A model generated the notes under the pieces. That model was given only the letters and a program-made list of their open reading frames with translations. It was not told where the DNA came from and ran no database searches. This document shows, one piece after another, positions 8,598 to 17,194 of a stretch of 64,000 bases of DNA (positions are counted from its first letter, which is position 1; every line of letters begins with the position of its first letter). The translations under genes were made by a program, and so were the position numbers. Origin of the DNA: Klebsiella indica. GTDB taxonomy: Bacteria; Pseudomonadota; Gammaproteobacteria; Enterobacterales; Enterobacteriaceae. The stretch lies in the NCBI RefSeq assembly GCF_005860775.1, contig NZ_VCHQ01000026.1, positions 237,286 through 301,285 of the forward strand. The letters are read 5' to 3'.

Positions 8598-9329
8598 TTA
8601 ATGCATAACGGCAGATGTCTCATCAGCCGAATAACCATACCCTTGCGTCGCCATAAATTCGGCGATGGCTTTTTCCGTCATCGCGATCACCTGTTCAATC
8701 GGCTGATTAGCATCGATATTTACGATATCTGCACCGTCAAAAGTCAACAGCGGCGTGACGGAGATTTTTTTCTCCAGCGACGCTTTACGATGATCGGGCT
8801 TACGTGCGCAGGCCACTTCCAGGTCAACATTCAGCTTAATGACTAAATCCGGATGATGCCCCGCCATCCACTGAAACGCCGCCCGTTCGCGGTCTGCCAG
8901 CCATCTGATAAGGCGGCTCCCTTCAACGTTTAACGGGAATACCGTGCCGTCGTAGGCGCCGGGGATCTGCGCCTGCGGAAAACGGTCGGTCAACACAATA
9001 AATCCTTGCCGACGAAACGCCAGCATCCGACGAAAGCGCAGCAACCGGCGCACCACGAAAATGCTAATCACCAGCGACGGCAGCAAACCAGGATTCGATT
9101 TTGCCATTTTGACTTTTTTACTATTGCGCGCGATCTCCTTGCCAACCAGACTTCCCAACAGAGGAAGCCGGGATGCAGCACGCCCGACATTCCCCGCCTG
9201 TTTTCCCAGATGAACCCTGACCGCCGGCCCATATCTTCTCATATAGCCGATCACATGTTCACACACGGTGGACTTACCCGAACCGTCACAGCCAATTACC
9301 GCGATCAGCGGCGGAAATTTTGTACTCAT
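8598..9329 (-). CDS. Thymidylate kinase-fold P-loop kinase, ceramide-locus paralogue A
   Basis: A 243-residue protein with Walker [10 protein letters not shown] at residues ~13-21, a central hydrophobic/basic helix ([19 protein letters not shown]), DRFPQA around residue 116 (Tmk-like DRY/F motif) and RKPDH near 183 (lid-type basic segment). All three landmarks recur in the two genes at 9.7-11.2 kb, so this is one of three paralogues. The hydrophobic helix next to arginines suggests membrane contact. Housekeeping Tmk is shorter and lacks it. In the context of ceramide genes, a lipid or lipid-head-group kinase is the best guess; substrate is unknown. Confidence 0.7.
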   Translation of the reverse strand: MSTKFPPLIAVIGCDGSGKSTVCEHVIGYMRRYGPAVRVHLGKQAGNVGRAASRLPLLGSLVGKEIARNSKKVKMAKSNPGLLPSLVISIFVVRRLLRFRRMLAFRRQGFIVLTDRFPQAQIPGAYDGTVFPLNVEGSRLIRWLADRERAAFQWMAGHHPDLVIKLNVDLEVACARKPDHRKASLEKKISVTPLLTFDGADIVNIDANQPIEQVIAMTEKAIAEFMATQGYGYSADETSAVMH

Positions 9330-9697
9330 AATATGATCCTATGCCAAATAAACGAAAACGGTGTGCCACTGTTGATGCGAAACAACGCTTACGTCGCCAG
9401 AGATTTGGTTCGCGGGGCAACATTACGACGTCGCACCAAATAGCACAAAAAATTAAACTATTATTGAAAATATCTGCTTTCGTCACCCATCTGGTACGCC
9501 GATAATTAACATAAAAAGCGAAATCCCCCTCTTCGCAAATAATTAGCACAAAATAACAAGAAAGCTTACTCCAGATATCAACCGGGAATAACGAGAGGAA
9601 ATAAAAGGCGTATTGTTATCGTGGCAGACAACAATAAATATCTTGAACCCAATGTGGATTGGAATACAATGGTTTTTTTCGCATTGGATCAATTATT
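9330..9697. other. Divergent intergenic region between kinase paralogues A and B
   Basis: About 370 bp of AT-richer DNA between two divergently read paralogous kinases. Several short frames are open, but none has a credible ribosome-binding site or recognisable product. It should hold promoters in both directions; I could not assign a clear -35/-10 pair. Confidence 0.5.
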
Positions 9698-10423
9698 GTG
9701 AGTCAGCAAATAAGATCGGGATCTCATCATACGCCCTTGCGCGTAATTGCGATAACGGGCTGTGACGGCTCAGGAAAATCAACCTTAGCCGCCAGTCTGG
9801 CCCGCGCTTTATCGGCACAAAGACCGACGGAACAACTTTATCTTGGTCAGTCGTCCGGGCGTATTGGCGAATGGATCGCTTCCCTGCACATTATTGGTGC
9901 GCCGTTCTCCCGTTATTTGTTGGCGAAATCCAGACGCGTGCATGAATGTCCTTCCACACCGCCGGACAACGCAACGGCGCTGGTGATTTTTTTACTCTCA
10001 TATTGGCGCGTTTATAAATTTCGCCGCATGTTAACAAAAAGTCGCCGGGGTATATTGCTGATCACCGACCGTTATCCGCAGGCGGAAGTTGCCGGGTTTC
10101 GGTTCGATGGCCCGCAACTGGCAAAAACGGTCGGCGGTAACCGCTGGGTTAGCTGGTTAAGAAAGCGCGAGCGACGCCTGTACCAGTGGATGGCCTCTCA
10201 CTTGCCTTTATTATTAATTCGTCTGGATATCGATGAACAAACGGCGTATTCACGCAAACCCGACCATCCACTGTCAGCCTTGCGTGAAAAGATCGCCGTT
10301 ATCCCGCACCTGACTTTTAATGGCGCAAAAATACTGGATTTAGACGGTCGTGAACCAGCGAATAAAATTTTTAATGAAGCACTGCGTGCAATTCAAATTT
10401 CATTGATAGCCGCCAGTGTGTAG
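9698..10423 (+). CDS. Thymidylate kinase-fold P-loop kinase, paralogue B
   Basis: About 241 residues from a GTG at 9698 (a TTG at 9659 would add 13 residues; the start is uncertain). Landmarks are [20 protein letters not shown] and RKPDHPLSALREKIAV. They align in order and spacing with paralogues A and C, including the basic hydrophobic segment ALVIFLLSYWRVYKFRRML. The protein lies in tandem 30 nt before paralogue C. The shared motifs indicate kinase chemistry with an acceptor other than dTMP. It may act with C in modifying the sphingolipid head group; this is inferred from position only. Confidence 0.68.
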   Translation: MSQQIRSGSHHTPLRVIAITGCDGSGKSTLAASLARALSAQRPTEQLYLGQSSGRIGEWIASLHIIGAPFSRYLLAKSRRVHECPSTPPDNATALVIFLLSYWRVYKFRRMLTKSRRGILLITDRYPQAEVAGFRFDGPQLAKTVGGNRWVSWLRKRERRLYQWMASHLPLLLIRLDIDEQTAYSRKPDHPLSALREKIAVIPHLTFNGAKILDLDGREPANKIFNEALRAIQISLIAASV

Positions 10424-10453
10424 CTGACAAATAACTTTTTCGTACTGAAACAG

Positions 10454-11209
10454 ATGAAAAAAAATAAACGCCCCTTTCCCCCGGACTCGTCTTCCGCCTG
10501 TATCACCGGGCTTATTGCCGTGGTGGGCAGCGATGGTACAGGAAAGTCCACGCTGACCGCCGATCTGGTCAATAGCCTGCGACAATATTGCACAACAGAG
10601 CGGCGTTATTTAGGGCTGATATCCGGCGAGGATGGCGACAAAATCAAGCGTCTGCCTTTCATCGGCGTCTGGCTGGAGCGGCGCCTGGCGGCTAAATCCG
10701 ATAAAACCCAACGGATGAGTAATAAGCCGCCCGCGCTCTGGGCTGCGTTGATCATGTACGGATTTTCACTGTGGCGCGCATCTAATCTGCGGAAAGTATG
10801 CCGGCTGGCGCAGAGCGGCGTGCTGGTGATCAGCGATCGCTACCCGCAAGCAGAGATTTCCGGCTTTTATTACGATGGGCCCGGCATTGGCGTGGAGCGT
10901 GCAAAAGGCTGGCTGCTGACGCGGCTGGCGGCACGCGAACGCCGTTTATATCAACGTATGGCCCAGTACCGGCCAGAACTGATCATTCGTCTTAATATTG
11001 ACGTCGATACGGCTTTTGCACGCAAGCCGGATCACAGTTATGAAGAGCTGAAAGACAAAATTGCCACCATGGTGCGCCTGCAATACAACGGTTCACGCAT
11101 TATCGAACTGGACGCCAGAGCACCCTACGATGACGTGCTGAACAACGCGCTCAATGCCATATCCGCTATCGCATTTCCCACCCCGCGAATGAGCCGCGCT
11201 TATCAGTAG
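10454..11209 (+). CDS. Thymidylate kinase-fold P-loop kinase, paralogue C
   Basis: A 251-residue protein with Walker A GSDGTGKST, VISDRYPQAEISGFYYDGPG and RKPDHSYEELKDKIA. It keeps the same layout as paralogues A and B but is clearly diverged, so this is not a recent duplication. All catalytic-looking residues are kept. It is followed after 131 nt by the flippase gene. Role is unknown; phosphorylation of a lipid or sugar intermediate would fit. Confidence 0.68.
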   Translation: MKKNKRPFPPDSSSACITGLIAVVGSDGTGKSTLTADLVNSLRQYCTTERRYLGLISGEDGDKIKRLPFIGVWLERRLAAKSDKTQRMSNKPPALWAALIMYGFSLWRASNLRKVCRLAQSGVLVISDRYPQAEISGFYYDGPGIGVERAKGWLLTRLAARERRLYQRMAQYRPELIIRLNIDVDTAFARKPDHSYEELKDKIATMVRLQYNGSRIIELDARAPYDDVLNNALNAISAIAFPTPRMSRAYQ

Positions 11210-11340
11210 CGATGTCGTGCAACGGTAGAAAAGTCGATGGCCGGGGAAACGCCGATTCTGGTGGTTAAACAGATGCAGAGAAATATTATGATCAGGCAGC
11301 GCAAGAGACGAGAAAATAACCCTAACGGCTGGTTTTTGTC

Positions 11341-12669
11341 ATGAAACGGTGGTTTTCCGACGGCGCTTTTCGCTCCATTCTACGTAACGCCGCATATTTA
11401 GGTTCCGGTAGTGTGGCCAGCGCGCTGCTCGGGTTACTGGCGCTGTCGTGTGCCGGTAAAGGCATGTCGCCCGACATGTTCGGCGTGCTGGTCGTGATTC
11501 AGGCTTATACAAAAGCGGTGAGTGACTTTATCAAATTTCAGACATGGCAATTTGTCGTTCAATTCGGCACGCCGGCTCTGGAGCAGCAAAACACCCGACG
11601 CTTCCGCGACGTCATCGCCTTTTCATTCGGTCTGGATATTGCGAGCGGCGCCGTCGCCATACTGGGCGGGATGCTGCTGCTGCCTTTTTTGGCCCACTCC
11701 CTCGGGCTGAATACGCAAAGTTTCTGGCTCGCCATGCTGTACTGTACCCTCATTCCCTCAATGACATCATCGACCCCAACAGGAGTGCTGCGCGCCTTTA
11801 ATCGCTTCGATTTAATCGCCGTGCAGCAGGCCATTAAGCCTTTCCTGCAGGCCGTTGGGAGCGTCATCTCATATTACCTGGATCTGGGGTTTCCTGGGTT
11901 CATCATCACCTGGTACGCCTCTAATCTCGTCGGCGGCACGTTATTCTGGTGGTTCACCGCGCGTGAGCTGCGCCGTCGGCAGATCCACGGCGCGCTGAAA
12001 CCACGCCTGTTCAATACCGCGCGTCGCATTCATGGCGCGTGGAATTTTGTCTGGACGACCAATATTGCCCATACCATTTGGGCTGCGCGGAACTCATGTA
12101 CCACCGTGCTGGTTGGTGTGGTGCTGGGGCCCGCCGCCGCCGGGCTGTTTAAAATTGCGATGACCTTCTTCGATGCGACAGGTACTCCGGCGAAACTTCT
12201 GGAGAAAAGTTTCTACCCGGAAATCATGCGCCTTGATCCCCGTACAACGAAGCCGTGGCTGCTGGGACTGCGCTCCGCGCTGCTGGCTGGCGGTATTGGC
12301 ATCGCCGTCGCGCTGCTGGTCATCCTGGTGGGTCAGCCGCTAATCGCCGCGGTTTTCGGTCATCAGTATCTGGAAGCCTATGATCTCATTCAAATCATGT
12401 TGGGGGCGATCATCGTTTCAATGATCGGCTTCCCGCAAGAATCTTTACTGTTCATGGCAGGCAAGCAGCGCGCTTTCCTCATCGTGCAGGCTATTTCCGC
12501 GGCGTCCTACATTACGCTACTCCTGACAATGTCGTACGCCTTCGGCGTGCAGGGCTCCGCCTTCGCTTATTTACTAGGGCAATGTTTAGACGTTCTGTTA
12601 TCCCTGATACCGACGATCAGTGCCTATCGCAATCGCTATATGTTAGGGCTGAATGTGCCCAGAGAGTAA
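11341..12669 (+). CDS. Polysaccharide/lipid flippase-like membrane protein (MOP superfamily)
   Basis: A 442-residue integral membrane protein with about 12 hydrophobic segments. N-terminal LRNAAYLGSGSVASALLGLL and the spacing of helices are typical of Wzx/MATE-type (MOP superfamily) transporters that flip lipid-linked molecules across the inner membrane. No glycosyltransferases or polymerase lie nearby, so an O-antigen role is unlikely. Within the ceramide cluster it may flip the finished lipid or a head-group precursor. Family is well supported; cargo is inferred. Confidence 0.75.
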   Translation: MKRWFSDGAFRSILRNAAYLGSGSVASALLGLLALSCAGKGMSPDMFGVLVVIQAYTKAVSDFIKFQTWQFVVQFGTPALEQQNTRRFRDVIAFSFGLDIASGAVAILGGMLLLPFLAHSLGLNTQSFWLAMLYCTLIPSMTSSTPTGVLRAFNRFDLIAVQQAIKPFLQAVGSVISYYLDLGFPGFIITWYASNLVGGTLFWWFTARELRRRQIHGALKPRLFNTARRIHGAWNFVWTTNIAHTIWAARNSCTTVLVGVVLGPAAAGLFKIAMTFFDATGTPAKLLEKSFYPEIMRLDPRTTKPWLLGLRSALLAGGIGIAVALLVILVGQPLIAAVFGHQYLEAYDLIQIMLGAIIVSMIGFPQESLLFMAGKQRAFLIVQAISAASYITLLLTMSYAFGVQGSAFAYLLGQCLDVLLSLIPTISAYRNRYMLGLNVPRE

Positions 12670-12673
12670 AGTC

Positions 12674-13540
12674 ATGACCGCGAATAATACCTGGAAAAAA
12701 TTCTCCGCTGAAACCACGCAGGCGCTATTTGTCGCAGTGGAAGAAGACGATCTGGTTGAGGCTCAAATCAGCCTGCCGCAACATATTGAGCTGCAATGTT
12801 CCCCTGAGAGCATTCGTGACAACTACGCGCTGTGCCTGCAGTTCTGGGAGGACGGGTTTTCCCGTCAGGAACTGTTGCAACTGGTGAATAGCTTCCTGAA
12901 AGCTCCGCAATCGGAGGCAACCCGTATGCGCTACAAATATATTCGCGCACGCTATAAGCATTTACGTTTTGCCCTGCAGCTTTACAGTGTACAGCATCGT
13001 GCCAACCGTCTGTTTCACAGCACGACGGTGGTGCTCGGCCATTTTCAGGATGCGTTTCGTAACGGCAACCGGAAAAACATGCGGTTTTATGGCAATCAGT
13101 TGCGGCTGCTTCTCAGCAAACCGGTCTGGTCGTGCGTGCGTTACAGACTGCGCCATACGCGGCTGGAAACCGAGAATGGGTTTATCGCCTACCGTCTGCA
13201 ACAGATGCGGCTGCTACGGTTGTTAATCGCCAGCCAGAAACTCACTGGCAAGCAGTTTCATGACGTGCGAAAAATCATCAGTCGACAAGTCTCTTTTTAC
13301 GACACGCTGCGTTCAATCGACCCGGATAATCGGGAGGCCCGACAGATCTCGCGTTTTCTGGCCGCAATTAACGGGTTAATGGGCGATCGCCATGATGTGA
13401 TGGTGGCGGATAAGCTGGCCGGCGGGAATGGTTACGACCAACCCGCGCTGTTGGATATCGATATCCGCCAGCGGCTGGAACAACTTCTTGACCGGTTTCC
13501 CCTGTCACTTTCGGCGCCCGCGATAATCGCGGACAGATAA
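12674..13540 (+). CDS. Divergent CHAD-like alpha-helical protein
   Basis: A 288-residue cytoplasmic protein, rich in Arg and His, with no signal peptide or membrane helix. Two parts recall CHAD domains: RMRYKYIRARYKHLRFALQLY in two overlapping blocks near residues 83-103, and AAINGLMGDRHDVMV near 240-254 (CHAD proteins end with a similar L..LG..HD segment). CHAD domains bind polyphosphate or other polyanions through lined-up basic residues. Start chosen at 12674, just past the flippase stop; an in-frame ATG at 12653 overlaps the flippase. Assignment is tentative, and no function in lipid synthesis is known to me. Confidence 0.45.
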   Translation: MTANNTWKKFSAETTQALFVAVEEDDLVEAQISLPQHIELQCSPESIRDNYALCLQFWEDGFSRQELLQLVNSFLKAPQSEATRMRYKYIRARYKHLRFALQLYSVQHRANRLFHSTTVVLGHFQDAFRNGNRKNMRFYGNQLRLLLSKPVWSCVRYRLRHTRLETENGFIAYRLQQMRLLRLLIASQKLTGKQFHDVRKIISRQVSFYDTLRSIDPDNREARQISRFLAAINGLMGDRHDVMVADKLAGGNGYDQPALLDIDIRQRLEQLLDRFPLSLSAPAIIADR

Positions 13541-13561
13541 CAATGGCTATTCCCCGGAGGC

Positions 13562-14155
13562 ATGATGACGTTACGTAGAGTGCTGACCATTGTTCTGCTA
13601 CTGTCTCCGCTGATGGCATCAGCGCATAATTTCATTCATGGCGAACCGGTCGCGCCGATCGCGATTGACGATCGCGGTGAGCTTCTGCTGAGTCAGGGCC
13701 ATTTCAGCTACAGGCCGTGGCGAAGCGCGCAATTGGCGGGCAAGGTGCGCGTCATCCAGTACATCGCGGGCCGCACGTCCGCCAAAAAGAAAAATTCGCT
13801 GCTGATCGCCGCCATCAAGGAAGCGAATCTTCCCGACGACCGCTTCCAGCCTACCACTATCGTCAACACCGACGATGCCATACCGGGTTCCGGCTTTTTT
13901 GTTCGAGGAAAAATCGAGAAAAATAAACGGCATTACCCGTGGGCACAATTTATCGTCGATAGCGATGGTCTTGGGCGCAAGGCCTGGCAACTCCCGGAGG
14001 AGAGCTCCACCATCATCGTCCTGGATAAGGCCGGTCGCGTGCAGTGGGCGAAAGACGGCGCGCTGACGCCGGATGAAGTTGATCAGGTCATCGCCCTGCT
14101 GCGCAGGCTGATTGACCGTGATAAGCCACATGAGACAATCGCCGGGAGCCCGTGA
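13562..14155 (+). CDS. YtfJ-family periplasmic protein (paralogue)
   Basis: A 197-residue protein with a signal peptide (RRVLTIVLLLSPLMASAH, cleavage after MASA) and then a thioredoxin-like fold resembling E. coli YtfJ throughout (RGELLLSQGHFSYRPW, VQWAKDGALTPDEVDQV). YtfJ has no CXXC and no established reaction; none is present here. GGAGG sits 6 nt before the ATG. It is placed 3 nt before lptF-like, so it is in the same transcript and may act in the periplasm with the exporter. It is probably a second copy specific to this locus, since ytfJ is normally elsewhere. Confidence 0.82.
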   Translation: MMTLRRVLTIVLLLSPLMASAHNFIHGEPVAPIAIDDRGELLLSQGHFSYRPWRSAQLAGKVRVIQYIAGRTSAKKKNSLLIAAIKEANLPDDRFQPTTIVNTDDAIPGSGFFVRGKIEKNKRHYPWAQFIVDSDGLGRKAWQLPEESSTIIVLDKAGRVQWAKDGALTPDEVDQVIALLRRLIDRDKPHETIAGSP

Positions 14156-14158
14156 CGC

Positions 14159-15229
14159 ATGTCGCTGATTGAACGTTACATCATGGTTGAGATTCGTCGA
14201 CTGGTGATAATGATCGCCGGTTTTCTCATCTTCATGTTTGCCAGTTACTCCGCCCAGCGCTATCTTACCGATGCCGCCAATGGTACCCTGGCGCTGCGGG
14301 TCGTCGCCGATGTGGTTTTTTATAAGGCATTGATTGCATTAGAGATGATACTGCCCGTGGCCCTGTACGTCTCCGTGGCGGTCGCGCTGAGCCAGCTCTA
14401 CAGCGATGCGGAAATTACCGCCATGCAGGCATCAGGCGCCAGTCCGCTACGGCTGTACAAAGCGATTCTGATACTTGCCATTCCGCTGGCGACAGGGGTC
14501 ACGCTGCTCTCAATGTATGGTCGCCCCTGGGCTTACGCCAATATTTATCAGCTGCAGCAAGAGTCACAATCGATGCTGGATGTCAGCCATTTGCAGGCTA
14601 ACAAATTCAACGTTAGCGGCAATGGCCGCATGATCCTCGCCAGCGAGATTGACAAAACAGCCAGCCGTCTGACTGAAGCCCTGATATACCTGCGCTCCGC
14701 CAGTCATACGCACCTGTACCGTGCGCACTCGGTTGAGGTGATCGACGCCTCCCCCGGTAACCCCGTCGTTCGGCTGAAAACGGGCTCCGCCTATGTACTG
14801 GATCGCCAGGGGCGCGATGACAATGCGCAGAATTACGTCAGCTACGATATTGCGCTGAAGCCGCTCATCCCCGATCCTGAGTTCAGGCATAAATCGGCCT
14901 CCCTGACCGCATTGGCGCACTCCGTCGATCCGGCCGACACAGCGGAACTGCAATGGCGGGAGAGCCGCGGGCTGATAACAGTGCTGATGGTACTGCTGGC
15001 GATCCCTTTGAGCCGCACCAGACCACGACAAGGCCGCTACGCCACGCTGCTTCCCCTCACCCTCATGTTTACCGTGATTTTCTACGGCGGGAACATTTGT
15101 CGCACACTGGTGGCTAACGGTAGCCTGCCGGTGGTCCCCGGCATCTGGCTGGTTCCGCTGGTGATGGCGCTCGGTATGGGCGCGCTGCTCGCGCGCGATG
15201 TATCCCTGCCGAGGAAAATATCCCGATGA
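14159..15229 (+). CDS. LptF-like permease subunit (YjgP/YjgQ family), ceramide locus
   Basis: A 356-residue protein with an N-terminal helix pair starting LIERYIMVEIRRLVIM, further helices around residues 60-115, a large periplasmic beta-jellyroll section (~135-265), and C-terminal helices containing IPLSRTRPRQGRYA, the LptF-type cytoplasmic loop. LptF/G normally form the LptB2FG transporter that extracts LPS. No lptA, lptB or lptC is beside it, unlike a housekeeping locus. It overlaps the next gene by 4 nt (ATGA). A paralogue assigned to moving the sphingolipid is inferred from context. Confidence 0.85.
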   Translation: MSLIERYIMVEIRRLVIMIAGFLIFMFASYSAQRYLTDAANGTLALRVVADVVFYKALIALEMILPVALYVSVAVALSQLYSDAEITAMQASGASPLRLYKAILILAIPLATGVTLLSMYGRPWAYANIYQLQQESQSMLDVSHLQANKFNVSGNGRMILASEIDKTASRLTEALIYLRSASHTHLYRAHSVEVIDASPGNPVVRLKTGSAYVLDRQGRDDNAQNYVSYDIALKPLIPDPEFRHKSASLTALAHSVDPADTAELQWRESRGLITVLMVLLAIPLSRTRPRQGRYATLLPLTLMFTVIFYGGNICRTLVANGSLPVVPGIWLVPLVMALGMGALLARDVSLPRKISR

Positions 15230-16305
15230 CGATTTTTAGCCGCTATCTGATCCGTAACGTGTTCATCGGGTTCGCCGCCGCCGCTGGCCTGCTTCTGCCG
15301 CTGTTTACCACCTTTACGCTGATCAATGAACTTGAGGACGTCACGCCTGACGGTTATCGCTGGACCCAGGCGCTGTATGTGACCGTCATGACGCTGCCCC
15401 GCACTCTTGTGGATTTGGGGCCCTTTATCGCGCTGCTCGGGGGGATCGTCGGGCTGGGGCAGCTTGCCAAAAGTCTGGAATTGACGGCGATCCGCGCTGC
15501 CGGTATGTCGATCTTCAACATTGCGCTGGTGATGCTCTCCGCCGGGCTGTTGATAAATGTCTCGTTAGGCGCTGTCGATGAATGGGTGGCATCGCCGCTA
15601 CAACAACGAGCCCTGCAGATGAAAAACAGCACTCTGGCACAATCGAATGATGACGACGCTTCCGTCAACGCGCTATGGGCACGACGCGGTAACGAATTTG
15701 TGACCGTGAAGTCCCTTGATAAAAATGGCCAACCGGTGGGTATTGAAATCTTTCATTATCAAGCCGATCGCTCGCTTGAGTCCTATATTTACGCGGAAAA
15801 GGCCAGCACCGCGGCCAATGGCATCTGGCTGCTGCACAACGTGATGCAAAAAAACTGGCAAGATAACAGAGAGACCGTTCAAAGGCGCGACAGCCTGCTC
15901 TGGCATTCACTCTTTTCCGGCGCTCGTCTGAATGAGCTCATTCTGCCGCCCGGCAGTTTTTCCATCCGGCAACTGGATCACTATATTGATTATCTGCACG
16001 ATTCAGGGCAGCCGAGCACCGAATATCGTCTCGCGCTATGGAAAAAACTGGGGCAGCCCATTTTGGTTCTGTCCATGATTCTGTTGGCCATTCCGTTTAC
16101 TTTTACCATTCCGCGCGCGCCCGGACTGGGCAGTCGATTAGCTATTGGCGCGATCGTGGGCCTGCTCACCTATATTACCTATCAGATCGTGCTCAACCTG
16201 GGGCTGCTTTTTTCCCTTAATGTCCCTGCAGTGGTTCTCGCGCCTCCCATATTTATCTTGTTACTCGCTTTAGCCCTCGTTTACCGTTTTGATCAAAAAC
16301 ATTAA
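15226..16305 (+). CDS. LptG-like permease subunit (YjgP/YjgQ family), ceramide locus
   Basis: A 359-residue protein with the same plan as its partner: TFSRYLIRNVF-like start (here IFSRYLIRNVFIGF), membrane helices, a jellyroll domain at about 130-260, then three C-terminal helices with IPFTFTIPRAPGLGSRLAIG. The pair would need an ATPase, either the housekeeping LptB or another one, because none is encoded here. It is the last gene of the apparent flippase-CHAD-YtfJ-LptFG run. Confidence 0.85.
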   Translation: MTIFSRYLIRNVFIGFAAAAGLLLPLFTTFTLINELEDVTPDGYRWTQALYVTVMTLPRTLVDLGPFIALLGGIVGLGQLAKSLELTAIRAAGMSIFNIALVMLSAGLLINVSLGAVDEWVASPLQQRALQMKNSTLAQSNDDDASVNALWARRGNEFVTVKSLDKNGQPVGIEIFHYQADRSLESYIYAEKASTAANGIWLLHNVMQKNWQDNRETVQRRDSLLWHSLFSGARLNELILPPGSFSIRQLDHYIDYLHDSGQPSTEYRLALWKKLGQPILVLSMILLAIPFTFTIPRAPGLGSRLAIGAIVGLLTYITYQIVLNLGLLFSLNVPAVVLAPPIFILLLALALVYRFDQKH

Positions 16306-16551
16306 TGGTCACATACAGGCAGACTGCGCAATGCCATCTGTAGCGAAAATGCGGCCCCGTATGGAGCCGAATTGTTGTTGACGTACATTGGAACCGGGTA
16401 TGACGGGTACAGCGGGCAGATTGCCATCCTCAGACATCGTCTTTAAGATAGCTGGCCTGACGCTATACTTTGAGCCTGTTCAACCTGGGTCATATCACTT
16501 GCCATTTAGCCCCCCGAAGGGACAAGCAATTAAATAAGGCAATCAAAACAG

Positions 16552-16950
16552 ATGAAAGCGAATGTGAAATACGAGTTTCACCACTTCGGCATTCCCGTGC
16601 AGGATGGTAAGGAAGAGGGTATTTTCAGCGAAAAAGCAGGCATGTACACCACGGATAATCCCGGGCGCTTCCGGGTGCAATGGCACCGTTTTACGGACGA
16701 CTCTCCGTTACATCCTTTAATCAAAACGGTCCCACACGTTGCATTTAAAGTAGATTGTCTTGCCGATGCCCTAAAAGATGAGGAGATACTGCTTGGGCCT
16801 TATGAACCCATCGATGATTATTTTGTCGCAATAATTAATGATGCCGGCGTGCCCATTGAACTGATTCAGACATCGTTGACTGATGAAGAGCTATGGTTGC
16901 GAGCCAGAACCGGGAAAGGCCATCTGTACCGACAAGATATCGAACCGTGA
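16552..16950 (+). CDS. VOC-family (glyoxalase-fold) protein
   Basis: A 132-residue protein with the split VOC layout: EFHHFGIPVQDG at the N-terminus, PHVAFKVDCLADAL in the middle and GVPIELIQT near the end. These give His, His and Glu candidates for a metal site. The family includes isomerases, dioxygenases and lyases acting on small molecules. It precedes a LacI regulator and two sugar-catabolism-type genes by 244 nt or more, so it may belong to that pathway. Substrate unknown. The 246 bp before it hold no gene. Confidence 0.72.
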   Translation: MKANVKYEFHHFGIPVQDGKEEGIFSEKAGMYTTDNPGRFRVQWHRFTDDSPLHPLIKTVPHVAFKVDCLADALKDEEILLGPYEPIDDYFVAIINDAGVPIELIQTSLTDEELWLRARTGKGHLYRQDIEP

Positions 16951-17194
16951 AATCACGATGACAGACATGGCGAAATATGCCCGTACAGATGAAAAGTCAG
17001 GAACAACGCCGCAACCACTGGTGGTTTACCTTTTGTTCTCAGCGGTTACAAACAACGTTGCCGGATAAATGACGCCCCTAATATGCATAGTCTGATGTAC
17101 TGTCCGATGGCGTTGTTTAAACCCAGGACTGCGGGCTTTTTTACCGAAAGAAATAATGATAGATTTTTATCATTATTTTCTGAGGGGAATATCA

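Noticed and set aside
16440..16520. TPP-riboswitch-like 3' sequence before the VOC gene
   Set aside because: CCTGGGTCAT and GAAGGGA resemble the aptamer's 3' half, but the essential CTGAGA block and the 5' arm are absent.
16883..17068. Small frame overlapping the VOC gene end
   Set aside because: It overlaps a supported gene by 68 nt, lacks a ribosome-binding site and has no recognisable features.
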